Source of the DNA: Ziziphus jujuba
Lineage: Eukaryota > Streptophyta > Magnoliopsida > Rosales > Rhamnaceae
Length of the DNA: 64,000 bases
Reading direction: 5' to 3'
Assembly: GCF_031755915.1 (NCBI RefSeq)
Contig: NC_083384.1
Span: 2,545,001-2,609,000 of the forward strand
A program made the translations under genes and the position numbers. A model generated the notes under the pieces. It ran no database searches and was not told the DNA's origin. It saw only the letters and a program-made list of their open reading frames with translations. This document shows, one piece after another, positions 23,878 to 36,026 of the stretch (position 1 is its first letter; each line of letters begins with the position of its first letter).

Positions 23878-24673
23878 TAATCAAATGAACCGAGTTGTAG
23901 ACATGACATGAAAACGTAAGAACTCAACGATGCCCCCTCAAATCAGAAAAAGAAAAAGGGGGTAGGCCCGTTGAGTTCTGAATAATCATAACAGTTTATT
24001 CGTGTAAATGATAAAAAAAATGGATCACTTTTTCTGATGTTTCAAAAACTCTGTTTCATTTTTTTATGATGTTTTTGGAAAACTCACTTCATTACTTGAT
24101 TAAGAACATCTGTTCCTCGATAGTATCCGACGATACTTTCAAAAATCACAACGGGCTCCCTCTCTTTTCTCTTTTTGGATGACACAACCACAATTATATA
24201 TATATATATTTTTAATATGTTTTCTAAGTTCATTGAAGAAGTTCTATTTGCTCACTAAAATTTCCTATATTTTTTGTTTGTCCACTATCACTACTTATGT
24301 TCCTCTCATTTCTTTTGTACTTTGGTTTCTATTCTACGCTTATTTATCTCTTAATTTTTAGTATCCAATCAAATAGAAAACTATTGATTCATTCTATGAC
24401 ATTGAAATTTGACCAAATTGCATAATCATACGCTTCAATTTGGATTGAAAAAACAAAGAAATAAAGAAGAGAGGAGTAAACTCAAATAGTCTCCTTCACA
24501 GTATACATACTAGAAGTGTGGTCCAAGTAATTCAATTCCCGAACTCTAGTAGAAAAAATATAAAAAAAAACAAGAAGCTTTTTAGAACTTTTTTTATCAT
24601 CCATAATTACATAACATAATTGGCAACAAAAGTTGGATTCTTTTTAGAGCTTGGTGTGGAATATTCTTTGGAT
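23878..24673. other. psbJ-petA spacer relic
   Basis: AT-rich plastid spacer containing a GGGCCT-type inverted element near 23930-23975 (the psbJ 3' hairpin zone, GTTGAGTTC/GAACTCAAC arms) and a TA run at 24197-24210. No gene is recognised; the 60-residue open frame at 24179 has no resemblance to a known protein. Confidence 0.65.
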
Positions 24674-25633
24674 CTAGAAATTCATTTCGGAAAATTGAAT
24701 CTTCTCAAACTGTTTCTTTTTAAGAACAAAAAATATTTATGCCAAACTAACAGATGCCAAGAAGAGCAAAAGTCCTTGGACACATAATGGATCTTGAAGT
24801 ACTATTTCCCCATTCCCCTTACCAAATCCACCCACATTAGGATTGTTTGTTACTGGTTGATAAGTTTGATAGATTCTCCCTCTAAAACAAGAAGTTCTGG
24901 TCCTAGAGGGATAATATCAACCACTTGACGTCCATCCTATGTTTCCATTATGGTTATTTTGTATCCCCCTTTTTATTTTTGTATGATTTTGCTTACTATA
25001 CCCGATGTTGCAGCATTATAAACATTATTGTTACTCTTGGTTCCGTTGGGATAAATCAGACCCTGTCCCCTATTGCCGCCTATGTATATGGGATATTTTA
25101 AGAAGTGCACATCTTTTTTAGTAGTGGGGTTCAAGGAAAGAATAGGAAAGGTGATTTCACTATATTTCTGACTGGGAACAGGACCTATCACAAGAATATT
25201 TTTTTTAGTGGGATGATATCTTTGAAAAGATAGATTACCTATCTTTTCTTTAATCTCGAGCGAAATACGATCTGGAGGGGCTAATTCAAACCCCTCAGGT
25301 AAAATAAGAATAGCCCCTACATTCCAAGCTCATTTTTTACCATTAGCAAGAACTTGTTTCAATTGTAGATCATAAGGAATTCGAACAACTGCTTCAAATA
25401 TAATATCAGGAAGTACCGCTTATGGAACCTGGATATCCATGGGCTTATTGGTAATGGCAATTGACACATACATTACCGCCGGTCGCTTTTCGTGGATTTT
25501 CATAAACCTCCTGTGCAAAAATGGGATATGTATTGGAAATGGGTGCCCAAGTTATTATATATGTCAAGAGCAAGACATAAATAGATCGAGTAATCCCTTC
25601 CTTTATCCAAGAAAAGGTATTTCTAGTTTACAT
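24674..25633 (-). pseudogene. petA: petA pseudogene (cytochrome f)
   Basis: Full-length relic of cytochrome f. The start reads M, stop (TAA at codon 2 where CAA/CAG is usual), [16 protein letters not shown]. Near-complete middle segments follow, including [39 protein letters not shown] and [18 protein letters not shown]. The C-terminal helix and tail VLKKKQFEKIQFSEMNF end at TAG 24674-24676. Several stops and shifts interrupt the N-terminal third, and the heme-binding CxxCH region near 25480 is damaged. Confidence 0.93.
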
Positions 25634-25841
25634 GGTCCAATCATTGATCCCGAAATTTTCTACAATTAAATTAGATAAGTCACTAGTACAAATCCCTATC
25701 TATGATTCTGCTATTTACTGAAATAATTTTAGTGGAACGTTAGAGGAAGCTCCCATATGGGTAGAAAGAATAAGTACAATTTTGAGTGGGTTGCTTATGT
25801 ACAAAGTAACAAGCATTATAATTGAATTGATCTATCATTTT

Positions 25842-26530
25842 TTAGTCATTCATTGAATGATAAATGACTACAAATGACGGAGATACACGATTTAAATAAC
25901 AAAAGATCCAATATTTAAAAATGCTATCTAAAATGACTGGAAAAGTAGAAACAAGACCTGATATAATTTGAACATTATGAGCAAATCCAAAATCTTTGCA
26001 GATAGAGCCAATCATTAGTTCCCAACCGTGTGGCAAATGGAATCCTATACATAAATCAGTTAATAAAATAATAGAAAATGCTTTTATTGTGTCGCTTAAG
26101 TTATATAGGAATTCTTGAACCCAAGAGTTAAGAATAACAAGTTCATCATTACCTAGAATAGAATAACTGCTTACAATAAGTAAAGAGATGATATTTGTCG
26201 ACAAATGAAAAAATGTATTCATACGATTCTCATTGTGCATTTTGATCAACTGGATCATTTCTTTGTAGATTCCGCAGTGAGGCTTTGGTAAATGTGTTTC
26301 TGGGTATTCCTTTATCATTTCGTCCAAGAGGGAGTGTTCTTCTAATTCTATGAATTTTTTAGAATACTTTTTTCTTGAATATCATTCAAAAAAATTTCGG
26401 AGTGTCTAGCATGCCACCAACTAGTAACCCAAGATTCCATACTTTTATTAAATGAGAGAGAGATCCACCAAGGCAAAAATACTATAAATGAAAGATATAT
26501 AAAGGAAATGAATGCTTTCTTTTTTGACAT
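25842..26530 (-). pseudogene. cemA: cemA pseudogene (envelope membrane protein)
   Basis: The start [20 protein letters not shown] and [19 protein letters not shown] run to [12 protein letters not shown], where a frameshift gives a stop at 26348. The frame resumes as [20 protein letters not shown] and continues through [39 protein letters not shown] and YHSMND to TAA. One frameshift is the only damage visible. CemA is a plastid inner-envelope protein linked to proton and carbon handling. Confidence 0.93.
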
Positions 26531-26929
26531 TTTTTCACCTGGGAATTTTTAAATGAACTCGCCTCATTTGTCGACTCAATACTACTATTTCTATTTCTAT
26601 TAAGCATCGATTCTATTACATTAAAAGTTATAGAGCCCGTGAATCTATTTACTACTTTTTATTTGTGATTCAGTAAAGTGGTTAGTTCTTGAATTTAGAA
26701 CAAATACAAAAAAACCAAACCAAAATACAATAAGAAAGAGTACACTTCAAATTCTGGAAAAAAAAAAAAAAAGCAATTTTGTTTTATGATTGTTCCTTGT
26801 TCATTTGCGTTTGGCTCGAATGAGCGTTCTAAAGAAACTTCAGTTATGTTGTGCAATATAAAAAAGAGGATTCTTGAGTTTTCTTTTTTTCCCTCTTGCT
26901 AAGAAAGCTGTCATTCTTCAGTTCTTGTT
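26531..26929. other. ycf4-cemA spacer relic
   Basis: AT-rich plastid spacer with an A run at about 26759-26772. No gene is seen. Confidence 0.6.
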
Positions 26930-27484
26930 TCAAAATACTTCGATTGGTACACACAAGAAATAGGCCAATTCAGCGGTTTTTTGCTCAATTTTTCATAAAG
27001 TCAAATTCTCATCAGTACGAGTCAAGGGAATGGACCCCTTGCCTCTGATTTCCATATAAAGGGCACGACGAGCATAAGTGCCCTCTTTAACTTCTATTCT
27101 AATGGACTGAATGTCTTTCATAAGGAATCAGAGGAAGATACGATGATTTTTTCCAGGAAATCGCCAACGAAAAATACACACTATTCCTTCTTTTATATCG
27201 AATCGATCATAACCACTATCTACATTCCACGAAATTGTGCACCATAAATAGGAACTAATAAAAAGACCAGCGATTCCATAGAAAGCCATCACGATCCCTT
27301 GTGGAAAAAAAATTATTTGCTGAGAGGGAACTAAAGCTATAAAATTCCTTCCAAAATAACAGGAAGTTCTAACCAATAAAAATCCTAATGAACCTAAAAA
27401 AAGGATAAATGCCCAGCAGAAATTACTCATTTTTCGAGACTCCGCTATAAGTTCTATCCATATACGGTCTGATCGCCAGCTCAT
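26930..27484 (-). pseudogene. ycf4: ycf4 pseudogene (photosystem I assembly)
   Basis: [20 protein letters not shown] to NHRIFL, then TGA where CGA is usual, then [40 protein letters not shown] and AELAYFLCVPIEVF. It is 555 bases, the normal 184 codons plus stop, so there is no net indel. Two membrane helices lie in the first 90 residues. Ycf4 is a scaffold for photosystem I assembly. A second stop lies near the DENLTL segment. Confidence 0.93.
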
Positions 27485-27889
27485 ACTATACTAGATCTAG
27501 TTGCATTTTATTGGAATTGGGGAATAACCAAAAAACAATTTACTTTCATTTTTTTGTTTCCAAAGTAACGCATCAACTGCTACGATGTGAACTTTTAGGA
27601 GTAATTCGTCGAAGTGCCTAGATCTAAACTAAAATACGAACATCCCTTTCGTATGATATCTTATAGATATCCACATACATATATTAACTTTACATTTTAG
27701 AAATTCATCCCGATATCGATCCATTTGAAAATAGCTCTAATTCAGTTACTTATATATCATGTTTACACATTCATATGAGCTTATACTCGGAAGAACCCAC
27801 ACGTTATACCATATTCTAGTAAATAGATATCCGTGCTATGATTCACGTAAGTCTTGAAAAAAAAATTAGATAAGATTTTGCCCCATCGT

Positions 27890-28010
27890 ATTTAAAAAAA
27901 AAATTGTTTTTTTTTTTAACATGAAGAGATAAGGAAACCATTGCAATTGCCGGAAAAACTATGCCCACTAAAGGCACAAAAATAGAGGGTAAGGTATTAA
28001 AAATTGTCAT
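27890..28010 (-). pseudogene. psaI: psaI pseudogene (photosystem I subunit VIII)
   Basis: [20 protein letters not shown] and [13 protein letters not shown] match PsaI, a 36-residue one-helix subunit. The start is intact and no stop occurs in the helix; the 3' end dissolves into a poly-A/T tract near 27890-27920, so the exact end is lost. It lies between ycf4 and accD as expected. Confidence 0.88.
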
Positions 28011-28989
28011 AGAATGGGTACCCCAATTTAATATTTGATTTGTACCTGTTATTTATTATTATATTAATCTTTTAACCTGTTAGAAAGATATCTTATAATT
28101 CATATAATAATTATACTATTATACTAAGGATACCTAAATGAGTATATACACTAATTAATATTAATTATTAATAAAGGGTATATAATGTATATATACTAAG
28201 AAATAATTAAATAAGATAATAAAATAAGGATATAATAAGGAGTCTATAATATAAGAGTTTATAGACTAATATATATAATATATATATATATATTTAATAT
28301 ATATTAAATAAATATTTAATATATATTAAATAAAAAAAGAAGATATTATAAGTCTGTAAAGTATATAATAGACTAGAATATACTAAGTACGTATGTAATA
28401 TAATTAATTTAAATCAAAAGTGCAAATATGTAAATAAAATAAGTAAATAAATGGGCTTATTCATCTTTCTACAAGCAATATATGTATCATAATTCACTTT
28501 TTTATTATGTTCATTATTCTTCATTTTTGTTTTTCCCTTCGCGAAAAAATTTGTTATAATACGATTCGACAAAAGAGATTCTTAGTAAAATCAGGAATTC
28601 TTGAGGGACATAGAAAGATCCAGGACCCCTTCACCCAATTTCATGGACGAAGGAGACATAATTCGCTCTTTTTATTTTGTTTGATAGAGATTTCCTAACC
28701 TGATTAGTAATCAGGGCTATCGATTAAAAAAAAAAATATCCGCATGATTCTTTTTCCAATTTAATCTTATGTTACCAAAGAAAAATCCATTCATGGAATT
28801 TTGACTTTGCTTCCTATAAACTGAATAATTACTTGGTTACCACAAAACAAGTAATAAATTTTTTAATGTATAAATTTAATAATTTATTAAATATTAAATT
28901 AAGGATAAGGATATATAATTTATTAGATATTAAATTAAGGATAAAATTAAGGATAAGGATATATGGCTCTCCTTAATTTTATTTTTGAT
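28011..28989. other. psaI-accD spacer relic, AT palindromes
   Basis: Very AT-rich. 28240-28340 is a dense set of TATATA and TTAATATATATTAA palindromes. A 22-base unit is repeated with variation at 28880-28960. No gene is recognisable; the 63-residue frame at 28507 resembles no known protein. Confidence 0.6.
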
Positions 28990-30724
28990 TTCACTTTTTG
29001 ATTCAAAGGAAAGAAAGCATGGAGCTGAAATAACTCACTTAGAATGCCTTTTAAAGGATTACGTGGTACGATTGGATCGAATAAGCCCTTATGGAATAAA
29101 TATTCAGCCGCTTATTCACCCTCGGGTACTGCCTTATTCAATGTTTGTTCAATTACTCCTTTACCCGCAAATGCTACATAGGCATTTGGTTCAGCAATAA
29201 TGATATCTCCCAACATACCAAAACTAGTTGTCACCCCACCCATAGTAAGAGATGAAAAGATTGATACATAGAATAACTTATTATTTGATTGATAATAATA
29301 TAAAGCAGAAGATATTTTAGCCATTTGCATCAAGCTCAAACTTCCTTCTTGCATACGTGCTCTTCCAGAAGCACACACTAGAATAAGAGGTAAAAATTTA
29401 TTGGTAGCATGTTCAATCAAACGTGTGATTTTCTCACCCACTACAGATCCCATACTACCCCCCATAAACTGAAAATCCATAACCCCGGTTGCTACAGGAA
29501 TACCATTGAATCATCCTATGCTTGTTTGAACAGCATCAGTTAATCCTGTCGTTCTTTGATTAAAATCAATACGATCTTTATAATGTTCCTCTCACGAATG
29601 AAATTTTATGGGATCCCTTGAGACCATGTCTTCATCCAGAGGCTCCCAAGTACCTGGATCAACTGAACTTTCGTCCACAATGTCTTCATCTGCACTAGTC
29701 ATTTTCAAATGACGTCCACAATGTTCACAAATATTCATTTGAAATTTAAAAATTTTCTTTAATTTAATCCCTAACAATTTTTGCATTGCACCCATAAATA
29801 TTTGTATTTTTTAGTTATCTTTAAATCACTTTTTCTATCTCTTATTTGTATTTGATTTAGAGAAAATGCTAAATCATTTTTTCTTATTTGATTTAGAGAA
29901 AATGCTAAATCATTTTTTCTTTCTCTTATTTTAGCTAGAGCTTTCTTTAATTTGTTTCTTTTAAAATTTTATTTAATTTTAATTTGTTTTCTTTTAGTTG
30001 AGTTAGAGCTGTCTCTAAATCCCCTTTTCTTTTTCTTATTTCAGTTAGAGCTCTCTCCAACTCTCTTTTTCTTAGAGTTTTTGCACTATTATCCGTATTG
30101 GTTCGTATGCTGGAACTCTCGCTTTTACTACTCTTATCACTTTCCCCATGAATGTAACTATAAATGTAACTTTCATTGGAATTGACACCACTACTTAAAA
30201 TATAACGATCAATACTGATTTAAGAACGAAGATAACTATCAATGCAACTAGTAATGTGATTATTCCAACTATATTCAGTATCATACATGTAACGATAATA
30301 GTGAGGATCGTCAGTCTTAGATACATTAGTCAGATAACTAGAATTCTGATAACTGGAAAAAGAACTTTTTGGTGCACTTAGAAAAGAACGATTGGTGTCA
30401 GTCTCAAAATTTTTATTTTCAATATCAAAATATATGGAGTAATGGTCCCTATTTCTATCCCTAAAGAAAAAAGTTTGATTAGATATGAAATTTCAAATGT
30501 ACCTCTTGACACCAACTAAATGATCAATATTACTGTAACTATGATTGTTACTCTCAATCCCATTAGGGAATTTTTTTTTTCATATGATTTATAATCAGAT
30601 CTTTATTTACACTGGTATTTTCATTTTCAATAGGACCACCAAAACTATCCATTGATTTACTTAACCAACACTAGTATTCTAACCCCCTACTAAATAACAT
30701 CGAATCGAACTGACATTTTTCCAT
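28990..30724 (-). pseudogene. accD: accD pseudogene (acetyl-CoA carboxylase beta)
   Basis: accD makes the plastid carboxyltransferase beta subunit for fatty-acid synthesis. The start is MEKCQFDSMLFSRGLEY, then a stop and WLSKSMDS. The C-terminal catalytic domain is clear: [15 protein letters not shown] (zinc CxxC pair), [20 protein letters not shown], then after a shift [40 protein letters not shown] (normally ASGGARMQEG) and [15 protein letters not shown]. The variable N-terminal half (29800-30150) holds repeated lysine- and leucine-rich coding units. rbcL precedes it on the same strand. Confidence 0.92.
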
Positions 30725-32133
30725 AGAGCTTTCTTGCCCCTATTTACATGAAAATACAATAAATGAATAGTCATTTGATAAAAATCATTTGAACATTTCG
30801 ATAATAATTTAGAATCAGATAACACCTGGTAGAGAGACCCAATCTTGCATAAAATAAATACCACGGCTTCAATCTTTTTCAATAAAATCATCGCCTAGTA
30901 AATCAACAAAGCCCAAAGTGATGTCTCTTTCCCATTCAAGTTTACCTACTACAGTACCAATGTGAATATGATCTCCACCAAACAGACATAATGCTTTAGC
31001 TATTACACGCAAGTGCATACCATGATTTTTCCATCTATCAATAATTGCATGCATTGCACGGTGGAGGTGAAGAAGTAGACCATTATCTCGGCAATAATGA
31101 GCTAAGCTAAATTTGCAGTGAATCCCCCTGTCAAGTAATCGTGCATTATAATAAGAACTCCCAATTATTTGGTAAATTACCCACAATGGAAGTAAACATG
31201 TTAGTAACAAAATCTTCTTCAGAAAGGTCTAAGAGGTAAGCTACATAAGCAATATATTGATTTTCTTCTCCAATAACGGGCTCAAGGCCGTAGCATCGAC
31301 CTTTGTTGATGCGAATTCGTTCGTGCCCGCACAACCGACAACCCGTTGGGGTGCCGACCCGATATGGATGAAGGCTGGGCCGATCAATAGAGCTTAAGCC
31401 AAAAGGTTTAAGGACAACCTAGGAGAATTTATATAGGGAGTAGTTAATTCTTAAAAGAGCTTGTCCATACCCGAAGATAAAAAGTCTGTTTTAAGCATCC
31501 AAGTGGTGGAGGCCAATACAGACCCGGGAAGCTATTTTCGTGCAAACTTGTACTCTGGGCAGCAAGGAATAGTTCCAACACTTCATGAAATCAATGAATA
31601 TAATTAAGAGGACATGGAATCCATCCAAGGTAGAATCAAAAGCATCTAAAAAGGACTTGTACGGACAGCATCTCAATTTGGCCAAAAATGTGCTGTTTAG
31701 CTGCTGACTTTGACATTTCTTCTTGTTTGACTTATTCCAATCAAAGGGAACGTGTGGCAATCATTATTAATCATATTTGGCATCCTAAATGGCATATTGA
31801 AGCTGATTTGGAGCCCAAACAAGATGGAGATTGGTCAAAGATACCTTAGTAGTCAAACTAGTCAACTAGTTTCCTAATTTGATTTTGACTTTTTGTTTTA
31901 GGAGATTAGTTTTTTATTTGGTTTCTGTTTATTTATTTTTTGGACAAATCAACTTAGGAAAGTTATTATTTTATTATTTTCATTGTAAATTAATTTATTC
32001 CTAATTCAAAATAAAGGAATTAATTAATCAAAATTAGATTAGGAAAGGAGGAGACTTTCGGCCATATTAGGAATCTTCATTGCATGGCCGGTTTTACCTA
32101 TTGTAATTAGGTTTATTTTGTTTTCTCATAGCC

Positions 32134-32140
32134 TATAAAA
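32134..32140 (+). promoter_or_regulatory. Candidate TATA box in 5' LTR
   Basis: TATAAAA within CCTATAAAAGGG is a strong TATA-type match in the right part of the LTR and is kept in the 3' LTR at 35489-35495. It probably marks the U3/R region; position and sequence are the only evidence. Confidence 0.5.
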
Positions 32141-32429
32141 GGGATTATTTTTTAGGAAGAACACACCATTAATAATATTCAGAATTTATTTTGTGAGATT
32201 GAATTTCTCTTTGTTCTTTTGAACACCTAAAACACCATTAAAGAGTGAGTGTTCTGGTTTTAACTTATCAATAAGACTTCCATTACCGATTGTGGCATCT
32301 TCATTATATACCAAGGTTTCTAATCACAGGTTGGTTAGGGGTCAAGGTGACCATTAGAACTTGAACATAATTAGATCTGGGCTAATATAATATGGGTTTG
32401 GGAGCAGGTCGTTCTAGGTTCGTATCATT

Positions 32430-32442
32430 TGGTATCAGAGCC
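32430..32442 (+). other. Primer binding site (tRNA-iMet), family A
   Basis: TGGTATCAGAGCC two bases after the LTR end matches the complement of initiator methionine tRNA. It confirms that 31307-32427 is the 5' LTR and gives the element's orientation. Confidence 0.9.
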
Positions 32443-33536
32443 AAATTTTGTTAAGATTTGATCTATCTTTATTTGGTTTATTTGTTTTTGTGTTAATCTA
32501 CAATTTTAGCATTAGGTTAAGATTGCTTCTATCATCATACACATTCTGCATATTTTAAAGAAAAAAAATTCATTCCTAGTTGAATTAGGATTTCCTAGTT
32601 TTATTGTATTTTTACTTCCTAGTTTGTTCGTTGTTTTTCATCATTGTTCTTGTTAATTTGGTTTTTGTTGATTTTTCTTTGCTGTTTTAGTCTTAAACAT
32701 TTGCATTCATATATTCAAAAAATAAAAAATAAATAAAACAAAAAACTGCACAATTTGTATTTTGTTTGGGAGGTCACGGGTTTGGTGATTATTTGGTGTT
32801 GGATTTGTAATTTTGGTGTTGATTCTTGCTACTGCAGTTGTTTTATGTTATGTGAGTAAAAAAAAAAAAGAAAAAAAAAAGGAAAAAGAAAAGCCGAATA
32901 AAAAAAAAAAATTCTCGGTTTGTTGGACTTGATTGTTTGCGGGAAATTATTGGAGCTGCTATTTTATTGATTATTTATTAAATATTTGGAGTTGCTGGAG
33001 AATTATTTTCGTTTCTGGATATTTGAATTTTGGGTGCTTAAATTATTTGGATTAAAATTAGTTAAAGGATTTGATATAAAACTTGGATTACAAGAACAAC
33101 AACCGACACAATTCTTTAATTTTGTTTGAATCGATTCTTGTCCGTGTTTGAAATTCTTTTTCTAACTTTTTATTCTTGAATCTTTAATCTCTTACCATCT
33201 AGCCCAGTTCTTATTGATTCCAAAATTTTATTGTTAATTTGCCTTATTTTGCCAAGAAACGTTGAAAACTAGATTTCGTTAATTCATTCGGTATTGCTTA
33301 CTTTTTGCTACTCTTTTGTTGGTAAATTTAATTAAAACATACTTGTGATCTAATTCCTTTTTGTGGGTGTTTTAGTTAGAACTTTGAGATAATTCATTAA
33401 GTGGAAGAAGGCAAGAGTGTATGAGCTTAAAAGAGGGTAAAAGCCGAAACTAGTGTGAAGAGTGTCAAGATGTGAGGGAGTGATTTTTGGTGAGAAGTTA
33501 TTTTATTTTGCATTATTTATACTAACATGGCAAATT
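32443..33536 (+). other. Untranslated leader of the family A element
   Basis: This is about 1.1 kb between PBS and gag. It is AT-rich with poly-A runs at 32862-32910 and no coding signal. Long non-coding leaders are common in plant LTR elements. Confidence 0.6.
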
Positions 33537-34679
33537 CAAAGTTGAGGAGAGGAGATCCACCACTAAGAATTAATGAAGAAGAATCCACCATGGTGATGCC
33601 TGAGCTATGGGAGTGGTGAGCAAATGGACATGAGGGCTGTCTTGGAACAATTTCAGCGGATGAATGCTCAATTTGACCACATAAATCAAAGGATGGAGAG
33701 AATAGAAACATCTCATGTGGACCGAATTTGAGGCAAGAGTTCCATGGAGGTCGAGGAGGCCATGGACGACCTATAGAGGAGTTTGAAGAGGAAAATTTTT
33801 AAGATGATTTCGAGGAAGGAATGGCTGAAACACTTGATGTCCAAGAGAGGCTAGGCCATGGGAGGCATATGAGAGAGGAGGTAGATGATGATCTTGGCAA
33901 CATCAAGGTAAACATACCACCTTTCATGGGGAAAAGTGACCCGGACGCTTACTAGGAATGTGAAAAGTGTATGGAGATGATCTTCGATTGCCACAACTAT
34001 TCAGAGGCTAAGAAGGTGAAATTGGTAGCAATGGAATTTGGTCATTATGCACTTCAATGTTGGACCAATGAGCAAAATGCCCAAAGGAGAGTTGGTGATG
34101 ATTTGATCACTACATGGAGATAAATGAAAGGAGTCATGAGGAAGTGGTTTGTACCATCACACTATCATAGGTTGCTGCATCAAGGACTTCAATCTTTATC
34201 TCAAGGAACTAGCTCCATGGAGTATTGTTACAAGGAGATGGAGATGCTTATGATGAGGTTAAGTATGAATGAAGATAGAGAAGCAACCATGGCAAGGTTT
34301 CTTGGTGGTTTGAATCGTGAAATAGCCAATCAACTATAATTGCAACAATATGTGGAATTAAAGGAAGTGTTGCTTATGGCTATTAAATTAGAGCATCAAT
34401 TCAAGAAGAGGGGTGTAAGCTCATGGTTTGGAGGAGTTACAAACAGTGTAAGATCAATTCCAAGTGGCTGGAGAAACAATCCTACCTATGAAAACAAGCC
34501 AAAGTTGAAAGTTGGAGAAGAAAGTTCAAATCGGTCAAAAAGGGAGTCCAAAGCTGAATCTGTCCAAGCACCAAAGAATGAGGTAAAATCTAATACTAAA
34601 CCTTCAAGATTTAGAGAAATTGTATGTTTTAAGTGCCAAGGATGAGGACACATTGCCAATCAATGCTCGAATAGGAGGA
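33537..34679 (+). pseudogene. gag pseudogene (family A, Ty3/gypsy type)
   Basis: It starts MANSKLRRGDPPLRINEEES and passes through stops and frameshifts. The capsid part reads KVNIPPFMGKSDPDAY, then a stop, ECEKCMEMIFDCHNYSEAKK, and after further breaks QGLQSLSQGTSSMEYCYKEM and MARFLGGLNREIANQL. The zinc knuckle at 34624-34665 reads CFKCQG, stop, GHIANQC: a CCHC knuckle with TGA in place of an arginine-type CGA codon. Gag would form the retroelement particle. Confidence 0.88.
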
Positions 34680-34681
34680 TC

Positions 34682-35480
34682 ATGGTGCTGAAAGGTAATG
34701 GTCAATTAGAATCCGAAAGTGAGGAAAGTAAAGGAGAGGCCGAATTGGATGATGAAGAACTTGGAGGGGATGAGCATGAGCAATCCGAAACACTCCAACC
34801 TTCAAGGGCTGACTTGAGCTTAGTTGCAAGGAGGGTCCTTACTGTATACAAAGATGATGGTCAAATTCAAAGAGAAAACATCTTCCACACCCGATGCAAA
34901 ATTCAAGGTAACATATGTAGTATGATTATAGATAGTGAAAGTTGTGCAAATGTAATTAGTAGCATGGTAGTTGATAAATTAGGCTTAAAAACTATTGAAC
35001 ATCCCAAACCTTATAGATTACAATGGCTTAATGATAGTGGTGAGATGAAAGTAAATAAACAAGCCAAGATAAAATTTAGCATAGATAAATATGTGGATGT
35101 TGTTTTATGTGATGTTGTGCCTATGCATGCCGGACATATTTTATTAGGTAGACCATGGCAATTTGATAAAGATGCTACTTATTATGATCGAGAGAATTGT
35201 ATTGTTTTTAGATTTAGAGGTAAGAAGGTCAAGCTGGAACCATTAACTGCTAAAGAGGTGTATAGAGATCAATTACAAATACAACAAAGGAGGGAGGCCA
35301 AAAAGCTCAAAGAGAAGGCTAGTATGGCACCAACGGTTCCACCATCCATTCAAGAGGCAAAAGTTGAGCTTGCTGTCCAAGGTAATTACTCTAAAACCCA
35401 GGTTGAGTGGAAAAAATTTAATAAATCCGAGAGTGAGAAACTTAGAGAAAAAGCCGCGAGTGATGCAAAATTTTGTTTTC
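34682..35480 (+). pseudogene. Retroelement protease region (family A)
   Basis: The open frame starts MVLKGNGQLESESEES with an acidic linker, then RCKIQGNICSMIIDSESCAN, the aspartic protease active-site region in which the usual D-S/T-G is DSE, then VVDKLGLKTIEHPKPYRLQW and HILLGRPWQFDKD. This is a retropepsin-like fold of Ty3/gypsy elements. The frame then passes through KFNKSESEKLREKAASDAKF into LTR sequence at about 35465, where the deletion removed RT onward. Glycine loss in the catalytic triplet suggests inactivity. Confidence 0.88.
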
Positions 35481-36026
35481 TCTTAGCCTATAAAAGGGAT
35501 TGTTTTTTAGGAAGAACACACCATTAATAATATTCAGAATTTATTTTGTGAGATTGAATTTCTCTTTGTTCTTTTGAACACCTAAAACACCATTAGAGAG
35601 TGAGTGTTTTAGTTTTGACTTATCAATAGGACTTCCATCACCTATTGTTGCATCTTCATTATATACCAAGGTTTCTAATCACTGGTTGGTTAGGGGTCAA
35701 GGTGACCATTAGAACTTGAACATAATTAGATATGGGCTAATAAAATACGGGGTTTGGGAGCAAGTCATCCTAGGTTCATATCATTTGTAACGATCAAGAC
35801 TAGTAAGCCTGTCAGTCCATACAGTTGACCATGTAACAGTAGAAGATTCAGTAGTTACCACAACCTTTGCTTCCTCAGGCAGAACTCTAGGTTGAGGAGT
35901 TACTCGAAACGCTGCCAAGATATCAGTATCTTTGGTTTTATAGCCAGGAGTGTAATAAGTCAATTTATAATCTTTAAGACCGGCTTTGAATCCAAAACTT
36001 GCTTTAGTCTTTGTTTGTGGTGACAT

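Larger units (their letters stand above)
31307..35783 (+). mobile_element. Family A LTR retroelement inside rbcL (gag-protease, pol deleted)
   Basis: The 5' LTR is 31307-32427 (TGATGCGAATTC to GTTCGTATCA). The PBS follows, then gag and protease, then a 3'-only LTR remnant at 35465-35783. The duplication TTTGT stands at 31302-31306 and 35784-35788, so the ends are original integration ends. RT, RNase H, integrase and about 810 bp of the 3' LTR are absent, apparently through one deletion at a TTTTGTTTTCT stretch shared by protease sequence and LTR. About 18 substitutions separate the LTR remnants over some 315 bases by eye. Confidence 0.95.
30830..36026 (-). pseudogene. rbcL: rbcL pseudogene split by a retroelement (Rubisco large)
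   Basis: The N-terminal 81 codons lie at 36026-35784: [20 protein letters not shown] to [13 protein letters not shown] family A element occupies 31307-35783. Reading resumes at 31306 with [20 protein letters not shown] and continues to MFTSIVGN. About 160 codons are then deleted near 31160, and [35 protein letters not shown] and [13 protein letters not shown] follow, across a frameshift, to SRGIYFIQDWVSLPGV near 30830. The last 110 codons and most of the rbcL-accD spacer are lost. Confidence 0.95.

Noticed and set aside
28240..28340. AT palindromes between psaI and accD as a possible origin or regulatory site
   Set aside because: Such palindromes arise readily in AT-rich plastid spacers; nothing conserved or iteron-like supports an origin.
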